From positions 496,001 through 560,000 of the forward strand of contig NZ_FXYD01000003.1 of the NCBI RefSeq assembly GCF_900185015.1: DNA of 64,000 nucleotides, written 5' to 3'. Made by a program: the position numbers and the translations under genes. Source of the stretch: Octadecabacter ascidiaceicola (lineage in GTDB: Bacteria > Pseudomonadota > Alphaproteobacteria > Rhodobacterales > Rhodobacteraceae). The notes beneath the pieces were generated by a model. It saw only the letters and a list, made by a program, of their open reading frames with translations. It was not told the DNA's origin and ran no database searches. Shown piece after piece: positions 1 through 7,060 of the stretch; position 1 is the stretch's first letter, and every line of letters starts with the position of its first letter.

Positions 1-177
1 TATGGGGCCGTAAATCGGTTCAAGCAAACGGGACAAGCTGTACCAAAGCTGGGCAACGAATTGCTGGCGTAGATTGAGAACTTCGAACTGGATCAGCCAT
101 GACATGATGAAGTGCGCAAAAATGAACAGGCGAGCGACGCCGATGATCATCAGTAAGATTTCAAGCAAAGATGCCAT
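1..177 (-). CDS. YggT family membrane protein (partial, 3' end beyond window)
   Basis: The minus strand opens with ATG at 177 and stays open for 59 codons to the window edge, so the C-terminus is missing. The product starts MASLLEILLMIIGVARLFIF, a hydrophobic segment, continues through FAHFIMSWLIQF and ends in a stretch resembling the YggT 'LLEPIYGPI' signature before the second membrane segment. YggT proteins are small inner-membrane proteins of poorly defined role, linked to osmotic tolerance and cell division. It is divergent from the thioesterase gene at 303. Family assignment is from recognised sequence pattern; function is not shown. Confidence 0.8.
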   Translation of the reverse strand, partial: MASLLEILLMIIGVARLFIFAHFIMSWLIQFEVLNLRQQFVAQLWYSLSRLLEPIYGPI

Positions 178-268
178 AGCGAGTCCTAAAGTTTGTTTTC
201 AGAGAGGTAAGCATGGAGGGGTTAAAGGGCAATGACTTTCGCCGTAAACTTTCCGTTGCGTCACCACT

Positions 269-282
269 TGACGTTAACGTCA
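269..282. promoter_or_regulatory. perfect 14-bp palindrome (candidate operator)
   Basis: TGACGTTAACGTCA is a perfect palindrome in the 125-bp space between divergent yggT and the thioesterase gene, 21 bp before the ATG at 303. Such a dyad suits a dimeric regulator. No regulator is identified. Confidence 0.35.
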
Positions 283-302
283 CTTAATCGTCTGTAGGTT
301 GC

Positions 303-836
303 ATGTATCCATTTCTCCGCCTTGGCTGGACATTGATGTCAGCCCGCAAAATGCCCCTGATGAACCCGCTGGACATGCACGTGTCCCAGCACCGCTGTCG
401 GCTGGTTGATTGCGATATCTTCGGCGAGATGAACAACGGCCGAATTCTGACACTTTATGAGATGGGGCGCTTTCAGGCGGCGGTTCGCATGGGGCTTTGG
501 GCGCTGTTAAAGAAACGGCGTTGGGGGCTGACGGTTGCGGGAACGTCTATCAGGTATCGCAAGCGGATCACCCCGTTTGAAAAGTACGAAACACGCACGC
601 GCATTGCCACGTGGGACGAGCGGTTCGTCTATATTGAGCAGGGTATGTTCAAGAAGAATGGCGAATGTGCGAGCAATGTGTTGTTCCGCACGGCAGTCGT
701 ATCAAAGGGCCGCGCGGTTCCTACGGATGAGTTGATCAAGGCGTTGAACATCACCGACCCACGCCCTGAGCCCGCGCCATGGGTCACGAACTGGATAGAA
801 GCCGAGGCGACACGCGTTTGGCCACCTGAGCTGTAG
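303..836 (+). CDS. acyl-CoA thioesterase-like hotdog protein (THEM6-like)
   Basis: A 177-residue protein of the single-hotdog thioesterase type. The segment VDCDIFGEMNNGRILTLYEMGR (about residues 36-57) matches the hotdog active-site helix region of 4-hydroxybenzoyl-CoA thioesterase relatives (D..GHmNN...), and the later RYRKRITPFEKYETRTRI fits the central beta strands. Such proteins hydrolyse acyl-CoA thioesters; the substrate cannot be read from the sequence. ATG at 303 is preceded by a weak AGGT; later in-frame Met codons are alternative starts. It ends three bases before the convergent stop of the ThDP enzyme gene, so the two genes are convergent and nearly touch. Confidence 0.75.
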   Translation: MYPFLRLGWTLMSARKMPLMNPLDMHVSQHRCRLVDCDIFGEMNNGRILTLYEMGRFQAAVRMGLWALLKKRRWGLTVAGTSIRYRKRITPFEKYETRTRIATWDERFVYIEQGMFKKNGECASNVLFRTAVVSKGRAVPTDELIKALNITDPRPEPAPWVTNWIEAEATRVWPPEL

Positions 837-839
837 GTC

Positions 840-2462
840 TCAGATACGCATAGCCGGGACATCGGCGGGATCGAGGCGAAGTTCAATCAAGATCGGACCT
901 TTACGGTTTTCCAGAGCCTGCAGCGCTGTTTCAAGTTCATCGTTTGAGCGCACCTCATACCCTTCCCCACCGAGAGCATTCGCGATTTCAGCAAAGGACG
1001 GCCATGAGAACTCCGTCAAGCTTGGGTCCATTTTACGGTCAACAAACTGAATGTGTTCGGCCCCGTAGGCGGAATCGTTTGCGATGATCACAATCAAATC
1101 AAGCCCAAGGCGCACGGCTGTGTTGAACTCATTGATACCCCCCATCATGAAACCGCCATCACCGCTAAACAGAACGACGGGTTGATCCGGTGCTGCAACG
1201 GCAGCGCCAACTGCGACCTGCAACCCTAACCCGATTGCACCGAAATTAACGGTACCGACGAAACTATGTGGATTAGGGACGGAAATGCGACACCAAACCT
1301 CGGTCATAAAACGTCCGCCATCGGTGACCAATACACGGTCCTTGGGCAGTGCGACTTCGAGACGTTCAAGCGTGTCCACGTAGTTTACGAAACCCTCTGA
1401 AACTTTGCCGGATCCTGGCGTGTGCGCGGTGAGCGTCGCGGTATCCAGTTCACGGGTGAACCCGCTTGCTGGAACTTCGGCTTCGTTCAACCAATACAAA
1501 ATGGTTTCAGCAGTCAGACCCGTGTCTGCGACTAGGGCCGCGTCAGGGTGCAAGCCACCGCCAATCGCAGTTGGATCAACGTCAATTTGAATGATCCGTT
1601 TGTCTTTCATCAGCTTGCCACGGTCAGTCGTGAAATCATGCAGCGCAGTGCCAAAGCAGATGATGCAATCGGATTGTGCGATCAGATCATAGGCGGCAGG
1701 TGTGGAAAGCGTACCAAAGATGTCGATGTTATAGGGGTGGTCATTGAACAGACCTTTGGCGCGCAATGTGGTCGCAAGGGGGGCTTCCAGCCGATCAGCC
1801 AATTGCACGAGTTCATCACGAGCATGAATTGCGCCGCCACCTGCCAAAATTAACGGGCGTCGCGCCGAAGCAATCATGCCAATTGCATTGTCGAGGGTAT
1901 CCCCTTCGGCGACTCCGCCAGGTGTTGTAAAGACATCGAGGATTTTGATGGCATAGCCCGAGTCCTGCCACATGAAGTCTGCAGGCATATTCAAAACGAT
2001 TGGGCGACGTTCGACTTGCGCACGGTAAAACGCCCGCGCCACATCTTCTGTCACAGTTGCTGGTGAGCGAAGCTGAATGAAACCGGCACCTGTGACTTTC
2101 ACAAGTTCGCGTTGATCGATGCTTTGCAGGTGGCGTGGGTTATCAACTGGCGTATCGCCTGCCAGAATAACCATCGGTGTTTGCCCTCTGGCGGCTTCGG
2201 TCATCGCGGTCATACAGTTGGTAAGGGCAGGCCCATGGGTGACGGTTGCGACGCCGACCTTTCCCGAAACATGGGCGTAGGCCTCCGCCATCAAAATCGC
2301 GCTTCCCTCGTGGGCTACGGGGATAAATTTTCCGCCGCATTCCCGCACAAAGCTATCAACCATAAACAGATTCGCGTCCCCCATCAGGCCGAACATGTTC
2401 GTCGTACCGTGATCTTTGGTGGCGCGCGCGATGGATTGGTAGACGTAGGATTGAGGGTTCAT
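840..2462 (-). CDS. thiamine-diphosphate-dependent enzyme, acetolactate synthase-like
   Basis: A 540-residue ThDP enzyme with the three-domain layout of the acetolactate synthase/pyruvate oxidase/benzoylformate decarboxylase superfamily. The N-terminal Pyr domain carries the cofactor-activating Glu in VAHEGSA (E52). The middle domain includes RPLILAGGGA. The C-terminal PP domain carries GDGGFMMGG followed by a conserved Asn in IIANDSAYG, the GDG-X(about 25)-N Mg-ThDP motif. No small regulatory ilvN/ilvH subunit is adjacent, so it is probably not the biosynthetic acetolactate synthase. It is divergent from an Lrp/AsnC regulator gene 139 bp away, which likely controls it. Substrate unknown. Confidence 0.85.
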   Translation of the reverse strand: MNPQSYVYQSIARATKDHGTTNMFGLMGDANLFMVDSFVRECGGKFIPVAHEGSAILMAEAYAHVSGKVGVATVTHGPALTNCMTAMTEAARGQTPMVILAGDTPVDNPRHLQSIDQRELVKVTGAGFIQLRSPATVTEDVARAFYRAQVERRPIVLNMPADFMWQDSGYAIKILDVFTTPGGVAEGDTLDNAIGMIASARRPLILAGGGAIHARDELVQLADRLEAPLATTLRAKGLFNDHPYNIDIFGTLSTPAAYDLIAQSDCIICFGTALHDFTTDRGKLMKDKRIIQIDVDPTAIGGGLHPDAALVADTGLTAETILYWLNEAEVPASGFTRELDTATLTAHTPGSGKVSEGFVNYVDTLERLEVALPKDRVLVTDGGRFMTEVWCRISVPNPHSFVGTVNFGAIGLGLQVAVGAAVAAPDQPVVLFSGDGGFMMGGINEFNTAVRLGLDLIVIIANDSAYGAEHIQFVDRKMDPSLTEFSWPSFAEIANALGGEGYEVRSNDELETALQALENRKGPILIELRLDPADVPAMRI

Positions 2463-2558
2463 CGAAGTGACCTTTTCTTCATGTTCGGAAGGGGTTTTGA
2501 AGATGATACCGTCTGGAATGTAGGATTGTGCTTCTAAATTGACCTGAAATTGGTAGAT

Positions 2559-2606
2559 CTAGGTAAATTTGTGCTGAAATCGTCCAAAGCTAGGTAAATA
2601 TATGCT
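2559..2606 (+). promoter_or_regulatory. two direct repeats before and over the Lrp-type regulator start
   Basis: CTAGGTAAATTTGTGCT (2559-2575) and CTAGGTAAATATATGCT (2590-2606) match at 15 of 17 positions and lie 31 bp apart, about three helical turns. The second copy covers the ATG of the regulator gene at 2602. The layout suits cooperative binding by an Lrp/AsnC oligomer and autoregulation, with effects on the divergent ThDP-enzyme gene. Binding is inferred. Confidence 0.45.
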
Positions 2607-3063
2607 CGATAATTACGAAAAGCTGATCCTGAAGGAACTTCAACGTGAAGGACGTGCCAGTACGCAGGCACTTTCGGATGCCGTGGGTCTGTCGGCGTCC
2701 CCATGTTGGCGACGTGTTAAACGCCTTGAAGAAGAAGGTTACATCACCCGTTACGCGGCAATTGTTGACGGAAATAGACTGGGGCTGCGAGCCCTTGCGC
2801 ACATTCAGATTTCTCTCGTAGATTACGACGCTGCCACGATTGCTAAATTTCAGACCTTCATCGATACCAATGAACAAGTACTTGAATGTTCGTCAATCAC
2901 TGGCGACTTCGACTACATCCTAAAGGTTGCGGCCACCGATCCTGAAAGCCTTGAGCAATTTATTATGCAGAGCCTCTTTAGGCTGAAGGTCGTAAAAACG
3001 ACGGCAACCACCTTTATTCTGCGGCAATTGAAGGTCTCTGGTGCGTTGCCTGTAGATATTTAG
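2602..3063 (+). CDS. Lrp/AsnC family transcriptional regulator
   Basis: A 153-residue regulator. Residues 1-60 form the Lrp winged HTH: LDNYEKLILKELQREGRAS, then a recognition helix around LSASPCWRRVKRLEEEGYI. Residues about 70-145 are the RAM/AsnC ligand-binding domain, including the GDFDYILKV strand typical of the family. Lrp-type proteins act as octamers and sense amino acids or related metabolites. The divergent ThDP-dependent gene is the likely target. The start ATG lies inside a direct repeat that may be its own operator, and the ribosome binding site (AGGT, 2592-2595) is weak. Confidence 0.92.
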   Translation: MLDNYEKLILKELQREGRASTQALSDAVGLSASPCWRRVKRLEEEGYITRYAAIVDGNRLGLRALAHIQISLVDYDAATIAKFQTFIDTNEQVLECSSITGDFDYILKVAATDPESLEQFIMQSLFRLKVVKTTATTFILRQLKVSGALPVDI

Positions 3064-3187
3064 ACCCTGAAATTACTTGGTTCAAATCGCCCAGTAGGAC
3101 CCGCTGCACGGCACCCCGCGCCCGTTAACCCATTGCCAGACCGCTGCTTTGCCTGTCTTATCCGGTTAAGGGAATGAGGGAGCACGA

Positions 3188-4564
3188 ATGTCTACAGTAT
3201 CCAAGAAACGTATTTGGGGCTGGATGGCCTTTGATTGGGCATCGCAACCATTTTACACGCTAGGTTTGACGTTCATTTTCGGCCCCTACTTCGCCGTCGC
3301 CGCTGCCGAGTATTTCCTGAACAGCGGATCGGATGCTGAAGTCGCGAAAGCGAATGCGCAAAGTCTTTGGTCGAGCGGGCAAACCGTTGCAGGCCTTTTG
3401 ATTGCATTTACCGCGCCTTTCCTAGGGGCGTTTGCGGACAATTCTGGACGCAAGATGCCGTGGATCGCGTTCTTTTCCATTATCTATGTGATTGCCACTG
3501 CGATGCTGTGGGGGCTTACGCCAGATGGCGCGAATGTCATTTGGATATTGGTTCTGTTTTACGTTGGCTTCATCGCCGCAGAAAGTGCGTTGAATTTCAC
3601 CAACGCGATTTTGCCAAGCCTTGGGACCAAAGATGAAATCGGGCGGATCAGCGGGTCCGGGGCGGCTTTCGGGTACTGGGGCGGTGTGACTGCGTTGTTC
3701 ATCATGCTGTTGCTGTTCGCTGAGAATGAGCAAGGCGTAACCCTATTAGGGAATGCGCCACTGTTTGGTTTGGATCCTGAAATGCGTGAAGGCACGCGTT
3801 CGGTTGGACCATTCATCGCGTTTTGGTTCGCGCTGTTTATGATCCCGTTCTGGCTCTGGGTGCGGGACGACCCGAAACTTGGTGGCAAGCCAACCGATAT
3901 CCGCGCCGTCGCCGGTGAGCTTTGGGAAACGTTGAAGTCGGTCAAAGACCGCAAAAGCCTGTTGAACTTTCTAGTCGGCTCTATGTTTTATCGGGATGCG
4001 CTGAACGCATTGTACGCTTTTGGCGGCGTCTATGCGGCGCTGGTTCTTGATTGGCAGACGATTGATATCGGTATCTTCGGCATCATCGCGGCAATTGCTG
4101 CGGCCATCACCACATGGCTGGCTGGTCTTGCCGACCAACGGATGGGCCCTAAGCCGGTCATCAAGATGTCTGTATGGGCGTTGATCGTGGTGTCCATTAT
4201 AATTGTAGGCATGTCACGAGAGGCCATATTTGGTATTCCATTGGCAGAAGGATCATCCCTGCCCGATATCATCTTCTTCGTTTGCGGCGCGATTATTGGC
4301 GGCGCGGGCGGTGCGGTTTATGCCTCAAGCCGGTCAATGATGGTGCGCCATACGCACCCCGAACGCCCTGCCGAAGCCTTTGGTCTTTTTGCATTGTCAG
4401 GCAAAGCGACCGCGTTTCTAGCGCCTGCGTTCATCACCCTGTTCACGTATTTGACCAGTAACAACCAGCTTGGATTCCTTCCCGTGATCTTTCTTTTCCT
4501 CGTGGGGTTGTTCTTGCTAAGGTGGGTTAATCCACAAGGAGATCGGGACGAATGGGAAACCTGA
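3188..4564 (+). CDS. MFS transporter, UMF1 (Atg22-like) family
   Basis: A 458-residue polytopic protein with about 12 hydrophobic segments. The opening KKRIWGWMAFDWASQPFYTL is the signature start of UMF1-family permeases ('W..YDWA.s.f.t'), and FADNSGRKMPWIAFF matches the MFS loop 2-3 motif. The family is related to fungal vacuolar Atg22 amino-acid effluxers; bacterial substrates are mostly unknown. GGGAGCACGAATG gives a good ribosome binding site. Its last 13 bases overlap the start of mepA, so the two are translated together. Confidence 0.88.
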   Translation: MSTVSKKRIWGWMAFDWASQPFYTLGLTFIFGPYFAVAAAEYFLNSGSDAEVAKANAQSLWSSGQTVAGLLIAFTAPFLGAFADNSGRKMPWIAFFSIIYVIATAMLWGLTPDGANVIWILVLFYVGFIAAESALNFTNAILPSLGTKDEIGRISGSGAAFGYWGGVTALFIMLLLFAENEQGVTLLGNAPLFGLDPEMREGTRSVGPFIAFWFALFMIPFWLWVRDDPKLGGKPTDIRAVAGELWETLKSVKDRKSLLNFLVGSMFYRDALNALYAFGGVYAALVLDWQTIDIGIFGIIAAIAAAITTWLAGLADQRMGPKPVIKMSVWALIVVSIIIVGMSREAIFGIPLAEGSSLPDIIFFVCGAIIGGAGGAVYASSRSMMVRHTHPERPAEAFGLFALSGKATAFLAPAFITLFTYLTSNNQLGFLPVIFLFLVGLFLLRWVNPQGDRDEWET

Positions 4565-5520
4565 CGAGGAAGAACACGTTCAAACATGCCCTGATGATTG
4601 CCGCGCTCGTATTAACGGCGAGTTGCCGGAATTCCGAAGTGACGCGCAGTGATGTGCAGGGCAACACACGCGCGCCGGCCGCGGTGATGTCTACGCAAAA
4701 TGCCAATGACAACCGTGTGGCAAAGGAAGTGTTCGGGCATATTCCGGCAGCGTCAAATCAACGATCTGAATCCTTTGGCGGGTACGCACGTGGCTGTCAG
4801 GCTGGAGCGGTTCAACTACCCGAAACGGGCCCGACATGGCAGGCCATGCGTTTGTCACGCAACCGCAATTGGGGCCAGCCTGTTCTGATTGACTACGTTC
4901 AGGACCTTAGCCGTTTCGCGGCAACGCTTGATGGTTGGGAAGGCCTGTATGTTGGCGACCTAAGCCAGCCGCGCGGTGGCCCGATGTTGACCGGTCACGC
5001 GTCACACCAGATCGGGTTGGACGCGGATATCTGGATGTTGCCTCCTGATCGTTTGAACCTGTCCCGACAGGAGCGCGAGAACCTGTCGTCGATCTCTATG
5101 CGCCGCGAACGTGGTGCGTTCACCAATTCCAGCTGGACGACCGAGCATATGCAAGTTCTGCGCGCCGCCGCGAGCGACCCGCGCACCGCACGGATTTTTG
5201 TCTTTCCCGGCGCAAAAGTTGCCATGTGCAATTGGGCGACGGGTGACCGGTCTTGGTTAAACAAAATCAGACCATGGTACGGGCACCACTATCATTTCCA
5301 CGTTCGACTGACCTGCCCTGCTGGGGCCCGTGACTGCGAAAACCAAGCGCCACCTCCGGCAGGAGATGGCTGTGCGGATGCGCAAAACTGGGTGAACGAC
5401 ATTCTTAACCCGCCCCCACCGCAACCTGCCGATCCTAACGCGACCCCAAGAACACCACGCGGGCCGCTCACCATGGCGCGCCTGCCCGGGCAGTGTTTGG
5501 CAGTTGCGCAAAGCGAGTAA
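4552..5520 (+). CDS. mepA: penicillin-insensitive murein endopeptidase
   Basis: A 322-residue LAS-type metallopeptidase (peptidase M74) that cleaves D-Ala-mDAP cross-links in peptidoglycan. The N-terminus has a signal segment ending ALVLTASC, consistent with a lipoprotein Cys at about residue 24. Zinc-ligand motifs are visible: GHASHQIGLDADIWM (H and D ligands) and GHHYHFHVRL near residue 245. The C-terminus is proline-rich with Cys pairs. AAGGAG at 4538-4543 is a good ribosome binding site for the ATG at 4552. It overlaps the upstream permease gene and is followed by a strong terminator. Confidence 0.92.
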   Translation: MGNLTRKNTFKHALMIAALVLTASCRNSEVTRSDVQGNTRAPAAVMSTQNANDNRVAKEVFGHIPAASNQRSESFGGYARGCQAGAVQLPETGPTWQAMRLSRNRNWGQPVLIDYVQDLSRFAATLDGWEGLYVGDLSQPRGGPMLTGHASHQIGLDADIWMLPPDRLNLSRQERENLSSISMRRERGAFTNSSWTTEHMQVLRAAASDPRTARIFVFPGAKVAMCNWATGDRSWLNKIRPWYGHHYHFHVRLTCPAGARDCENQAPPPAGDGCADAQNWVNDILNPPPPQPADPNATPRTPRGPLTMARLPGQCLAVAQSE

Positions 5521-5544
5521 CCTAAAGACCGTTTGACAAAGTGA

Positions 5545-5569
5545 ACGCCGCCCCGCATTAGGGCGGCGT
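5545..5569 (+). terminator. hairpin after mepA
   Basis: ACGCCGCCC (5545-5553) pairs perfectly with GGGCGGCGT (5561-5569) around a 7-base loop, 24 bases after the mepA stop. The following CCTTCATTCT is only moderately T-rich. Confidence 0.65.
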
Positions 5570-5589
5570 CCTTCATTCTGGAGGGCCAA

Positions 5590-5619
5590 GTGTCCGACTA
5601 CCTTGTCAAAACGGATTGA
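5590..5619 (+). CDS. possible 9-codon leader ORF before the queuosine transporter
   Basis: GTG at 5590 follows GGAGGG (5580-5585) by four bases and reads MSDYLVKTD then TGA (5617-5619). The stop lies four bases before ATG 5624 of the transporter gene. This is the only strong Shine-Dalgarno in the area, so ribosomes finishing the mini-ORF could reinitiate at 5624. Existence of the peptide is inferred. Confidence 0.3.
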   Translation: MSDYLVKTD

Positions 5620-5623
5620 TAAA

Positions 5624-6259
5624 ATGACCAAGCTTCTACCTGGCGTAATCGCCATGGCCATCGTTGTGGTGGCTTCTAACATCCTCGTACAGTTTCTGAT
5701 CCTTGATGGATTGCTCACTTGGGGTGCATTCACCTACCCGCTCGCATTCCTTGTGACCGACGTGATGAACCGTGTTTATGGCGCAGGCCCTGCGCGGCGC
5801 GTTGTGTTCATTGGTTTTGTGGTGGGTATCATTTGCTCGCTTATCGGTAGCCAGATTATGATCCAAGGCGACGGGTATGAATTCCCTGCCGTTGCACTGC
5901 GTGTCGCGATTGGCTCGGCAACGGGTTTCGTTGTTGCACAACTGATCGACGTTTCGATCTTCCAGCGCCTACGGGACGGCGCGTGGTGGAAGGCGCCTTT
6001 GGCGTCTACTTTTATCGGCTCAACGATCGACACGGTGCTGTTTTTCACCATTGCGTTCAGTGGCTTGCTGTCTTTTGGCGCGAATGCGGATGCTGAGGTC
6101 TCTTGGGCGCTCGATAGCGTTCCGTTCCTCCTTACCGGACCTGAGGCCCCGCTTTGGGTGACACTGGCTGTTGCGGACTGGGGTGTGAAGATCGCTGTGG
6201 CCCTTATCGCCCTAATCCCGTTCCGCCTGATTGTGGGCCGATTGCAACGGAATATCTAA
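5624..6259 (+). CDS. queuosine precursor (preQ0/preQ1) transporter, YhhQ/VUT family
   Basis: A 211-residue membrane protein with about six TM segments. The family pattern is clear: ASNILVQF in the first TM, then LTWGAFTYPLAFLVTDVMNRVYG, and later ASTFIGSTIDTVLFF. YhhQ-family proteins import 7-deazaguanine precursors for queuosine tRNA modification. ATG 5624 (MTKLLPGVIAM) was chosen because family members usually begin this close to the first TM; an in-frame TTG at 5603 would add seven residues. A mini-ORF with a strong ribosome binding site precedes it. Confidence 0.87.
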   Translation: MTKLLPGVIAMAIVVVASNILVQFLILDGLLTWGAFTYPLAFLVTDVMNRVYGAGPARRVVFIGFVVGIICSLIGSQIMIQGDGYEFPAVALRVAIGSATGFVVAQLIDVSIFQRLRDGAWWKAPLASTFIGSTIDTVLFFTIAFSGLLSFGANADAEVSWALDSVPFLLTGPEAPLWVTLAVADWGVKIAVALIALIPFRLIVGRLQRNI

Positions 6260-6338
6260 CCCTCGTCATTTTTTGTTTGGTGATCCCAAGATGTTGTGGT
6301 TTGCTATCACCATCAGAAACAGAAAAGGAGGTGTACCA

Positions 6339-6395
6339 GTGTCTAGAAAGATAGTGGAAGCGTGTGTCGGGACAACTGTGGGGGGCCGTGTCTAG
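6339..6395 (+). CDS. 18-codon micro-ORF with strong ribosome binding site
   Basis: GTG at 6339 lies seven bases after AGGAGG (6326-6331) and reads MSRKIVEACVGTTVGGRV followed by TAG. I do not recognise the peptide. Its Shine-Dalgarno is perfectly complementary to ACACCTCCT at 6502-6510. It may be a leader peptide, a microprotein or a chance reading frame on a small RNA. Confidence 0.3.
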   Translation: MSRKIVEACVGTTVGGRV

Positions 6396-6519
6396 GGCAG
6401 CCCTTGGGCACGATTTACCGCAGGTGAGACGCCGTTGAAGGTCGCGCAATTTACTCCGAAAACCGCACAACACTTTTCGGATTGCGCTTCTCTAACCGGT
6501 CACACCTCCTGAACTTTCG

Positions 6520-6547
6520 AAGGGCCGCCTTACCTTGGGCGGCCCTT
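6520..6547 (+). terminator. Rho-independent terminator of the small RNA element
   Basis: AAGGGCCGCC (6520-6529) pairs with GGCGGCCCTT (6538-6547) around an 8-base loop, and the T run continues to 6550. No protein gene ends just upstream, which supports a short independent transcript. Confidence 0.75.
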
Positions 6548-6563
6548 TTTCGTATGCAGATCG

Positions 6564-6606
6564 CGTACACAACCCGTACACAACCTGTACACATCCCGTA
6601 TGTACA
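6564..6606 (+). repeat. 11-bp phased direct repeats before arfB
   Basis: CGTACACAACC at 6564-6574 is repeated exactly at 6575-6585, then as TGTACACATCC (6586-6596) and a shorter CGTATGTACA (6597-6606). The 11-bp period puts all copies on about the same DNA face, 31 bp before the arfB start. A regulator binding array is possible. Confidence 0.55.
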
Positions 6607-6636
6607 TTTTTCGCACCACAGAACGGACGGACCCGC

Positions 6637-7050
6637 ATGGGACTGAGAATTAACGACAATATCGAGATTAGCGATTGGGAGCTGGTGGAAAGTTTCGTGC
6701 GCGCCTCTGGCCCCGGTGGTCAGAACGTCAATAAGGTGAGCACCGCCGTGGAGCTGCGGTTCGAGGCGGCGCGATCCCCTGCGCTGACGGGTCCGGTGAA
6801 GGCGCGGCTAAAACGGATCGCGGGGCGCAAGTGGACGGGCGACGGCGCGGTGGTGATTTTCGTGCAAGACACACGATCCCAAGCCCGCAATCGGGAATTG
6901 GCACGGGAACGACTGGCCGAGATGATCCGCGCCGCACTGGTGGCCCCGAAACGACGGGTAAAGACTCGCGTGTCGCAAAACCAAAAACGCAAACGCGTGG
7001 AAGCGAAGAAGAAGCGTGGAGAGGTTAAGGCGTTGCGGGGGAAGGTTTGA
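6637..7050 (+). CDS. arfB: alternative ribosome-rescue peptidyl-tRNA hydrolase ArfB (YaeJ)
   Basis: A 137-residue class I release-factor-like protein. The catalytic motif is complete in FVRASGPGGQNVNKV (about residues 19-33), whose GGQ hydrolyses peptidyl-tRNA. The basic C-terminal tail, rich in Lys and Arg (KRRVKTRVSQNQKRKRVEAKKKRGEVK), is the segment that enters the empty mRNA channel of stalled ribosomes. ATG 6637 was chosen because the family starts just before the GGQ fold; longer readings run into the repeat array. ACGGACGG offers only a weak ribosome binding site. Confidence 0.92.
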   Translation: MGLRINDNIEISDWELVESFVRASGPGGQNVNKVSTAVELRFEAARSPALTGPVKARLKRIAGRKWTGDGAVVIFVQDTRSQARNRELARERLAEMIRAALVAPKRRVKTRVSQNQKRKRVEAKKKRGEVKALRGKV

Positions 7051-7060
7051 GGAGTGATGA

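Larger units (their letters stand above)
6326..6550 (+). ncRNA. candidate structured RNA with SD / anti-SD pair and terminator
   Basis: Four elements lie in order: AGGAGGTGT (6326-6334), a strong Shine-Dalgarno before an 18-codon ORF; a bulged hairpin with arms GCGCAA/TTGCGC (6444-6449, 6482-6487) and TCCGAAAA/TTTTCGGA (6455-6462, 6474-6481); ACACCTCCT (6502-6510), the exact 9-nt complement of the first element; and a terminator hairpin (6520-6547) followed by T residues. The anti-SD is unpaired between two stems, as in trans-acting small RNAs, but could also close the local ribosome binding site in cis. I see no tmRNA, SRP, 6S or RNase P motifs. A promoter is not evident. Confidence 0.45.

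Noticed and set aside
6321-6550. tmRNA, SRP RNA, 6S RNA or RNase P RNA
   Set aside because: No Ala-type tag ending or tRNA-like ends, no GGAAGGAAGCAGCC-like or GAGGAAAGTCCGGGC-like motif.
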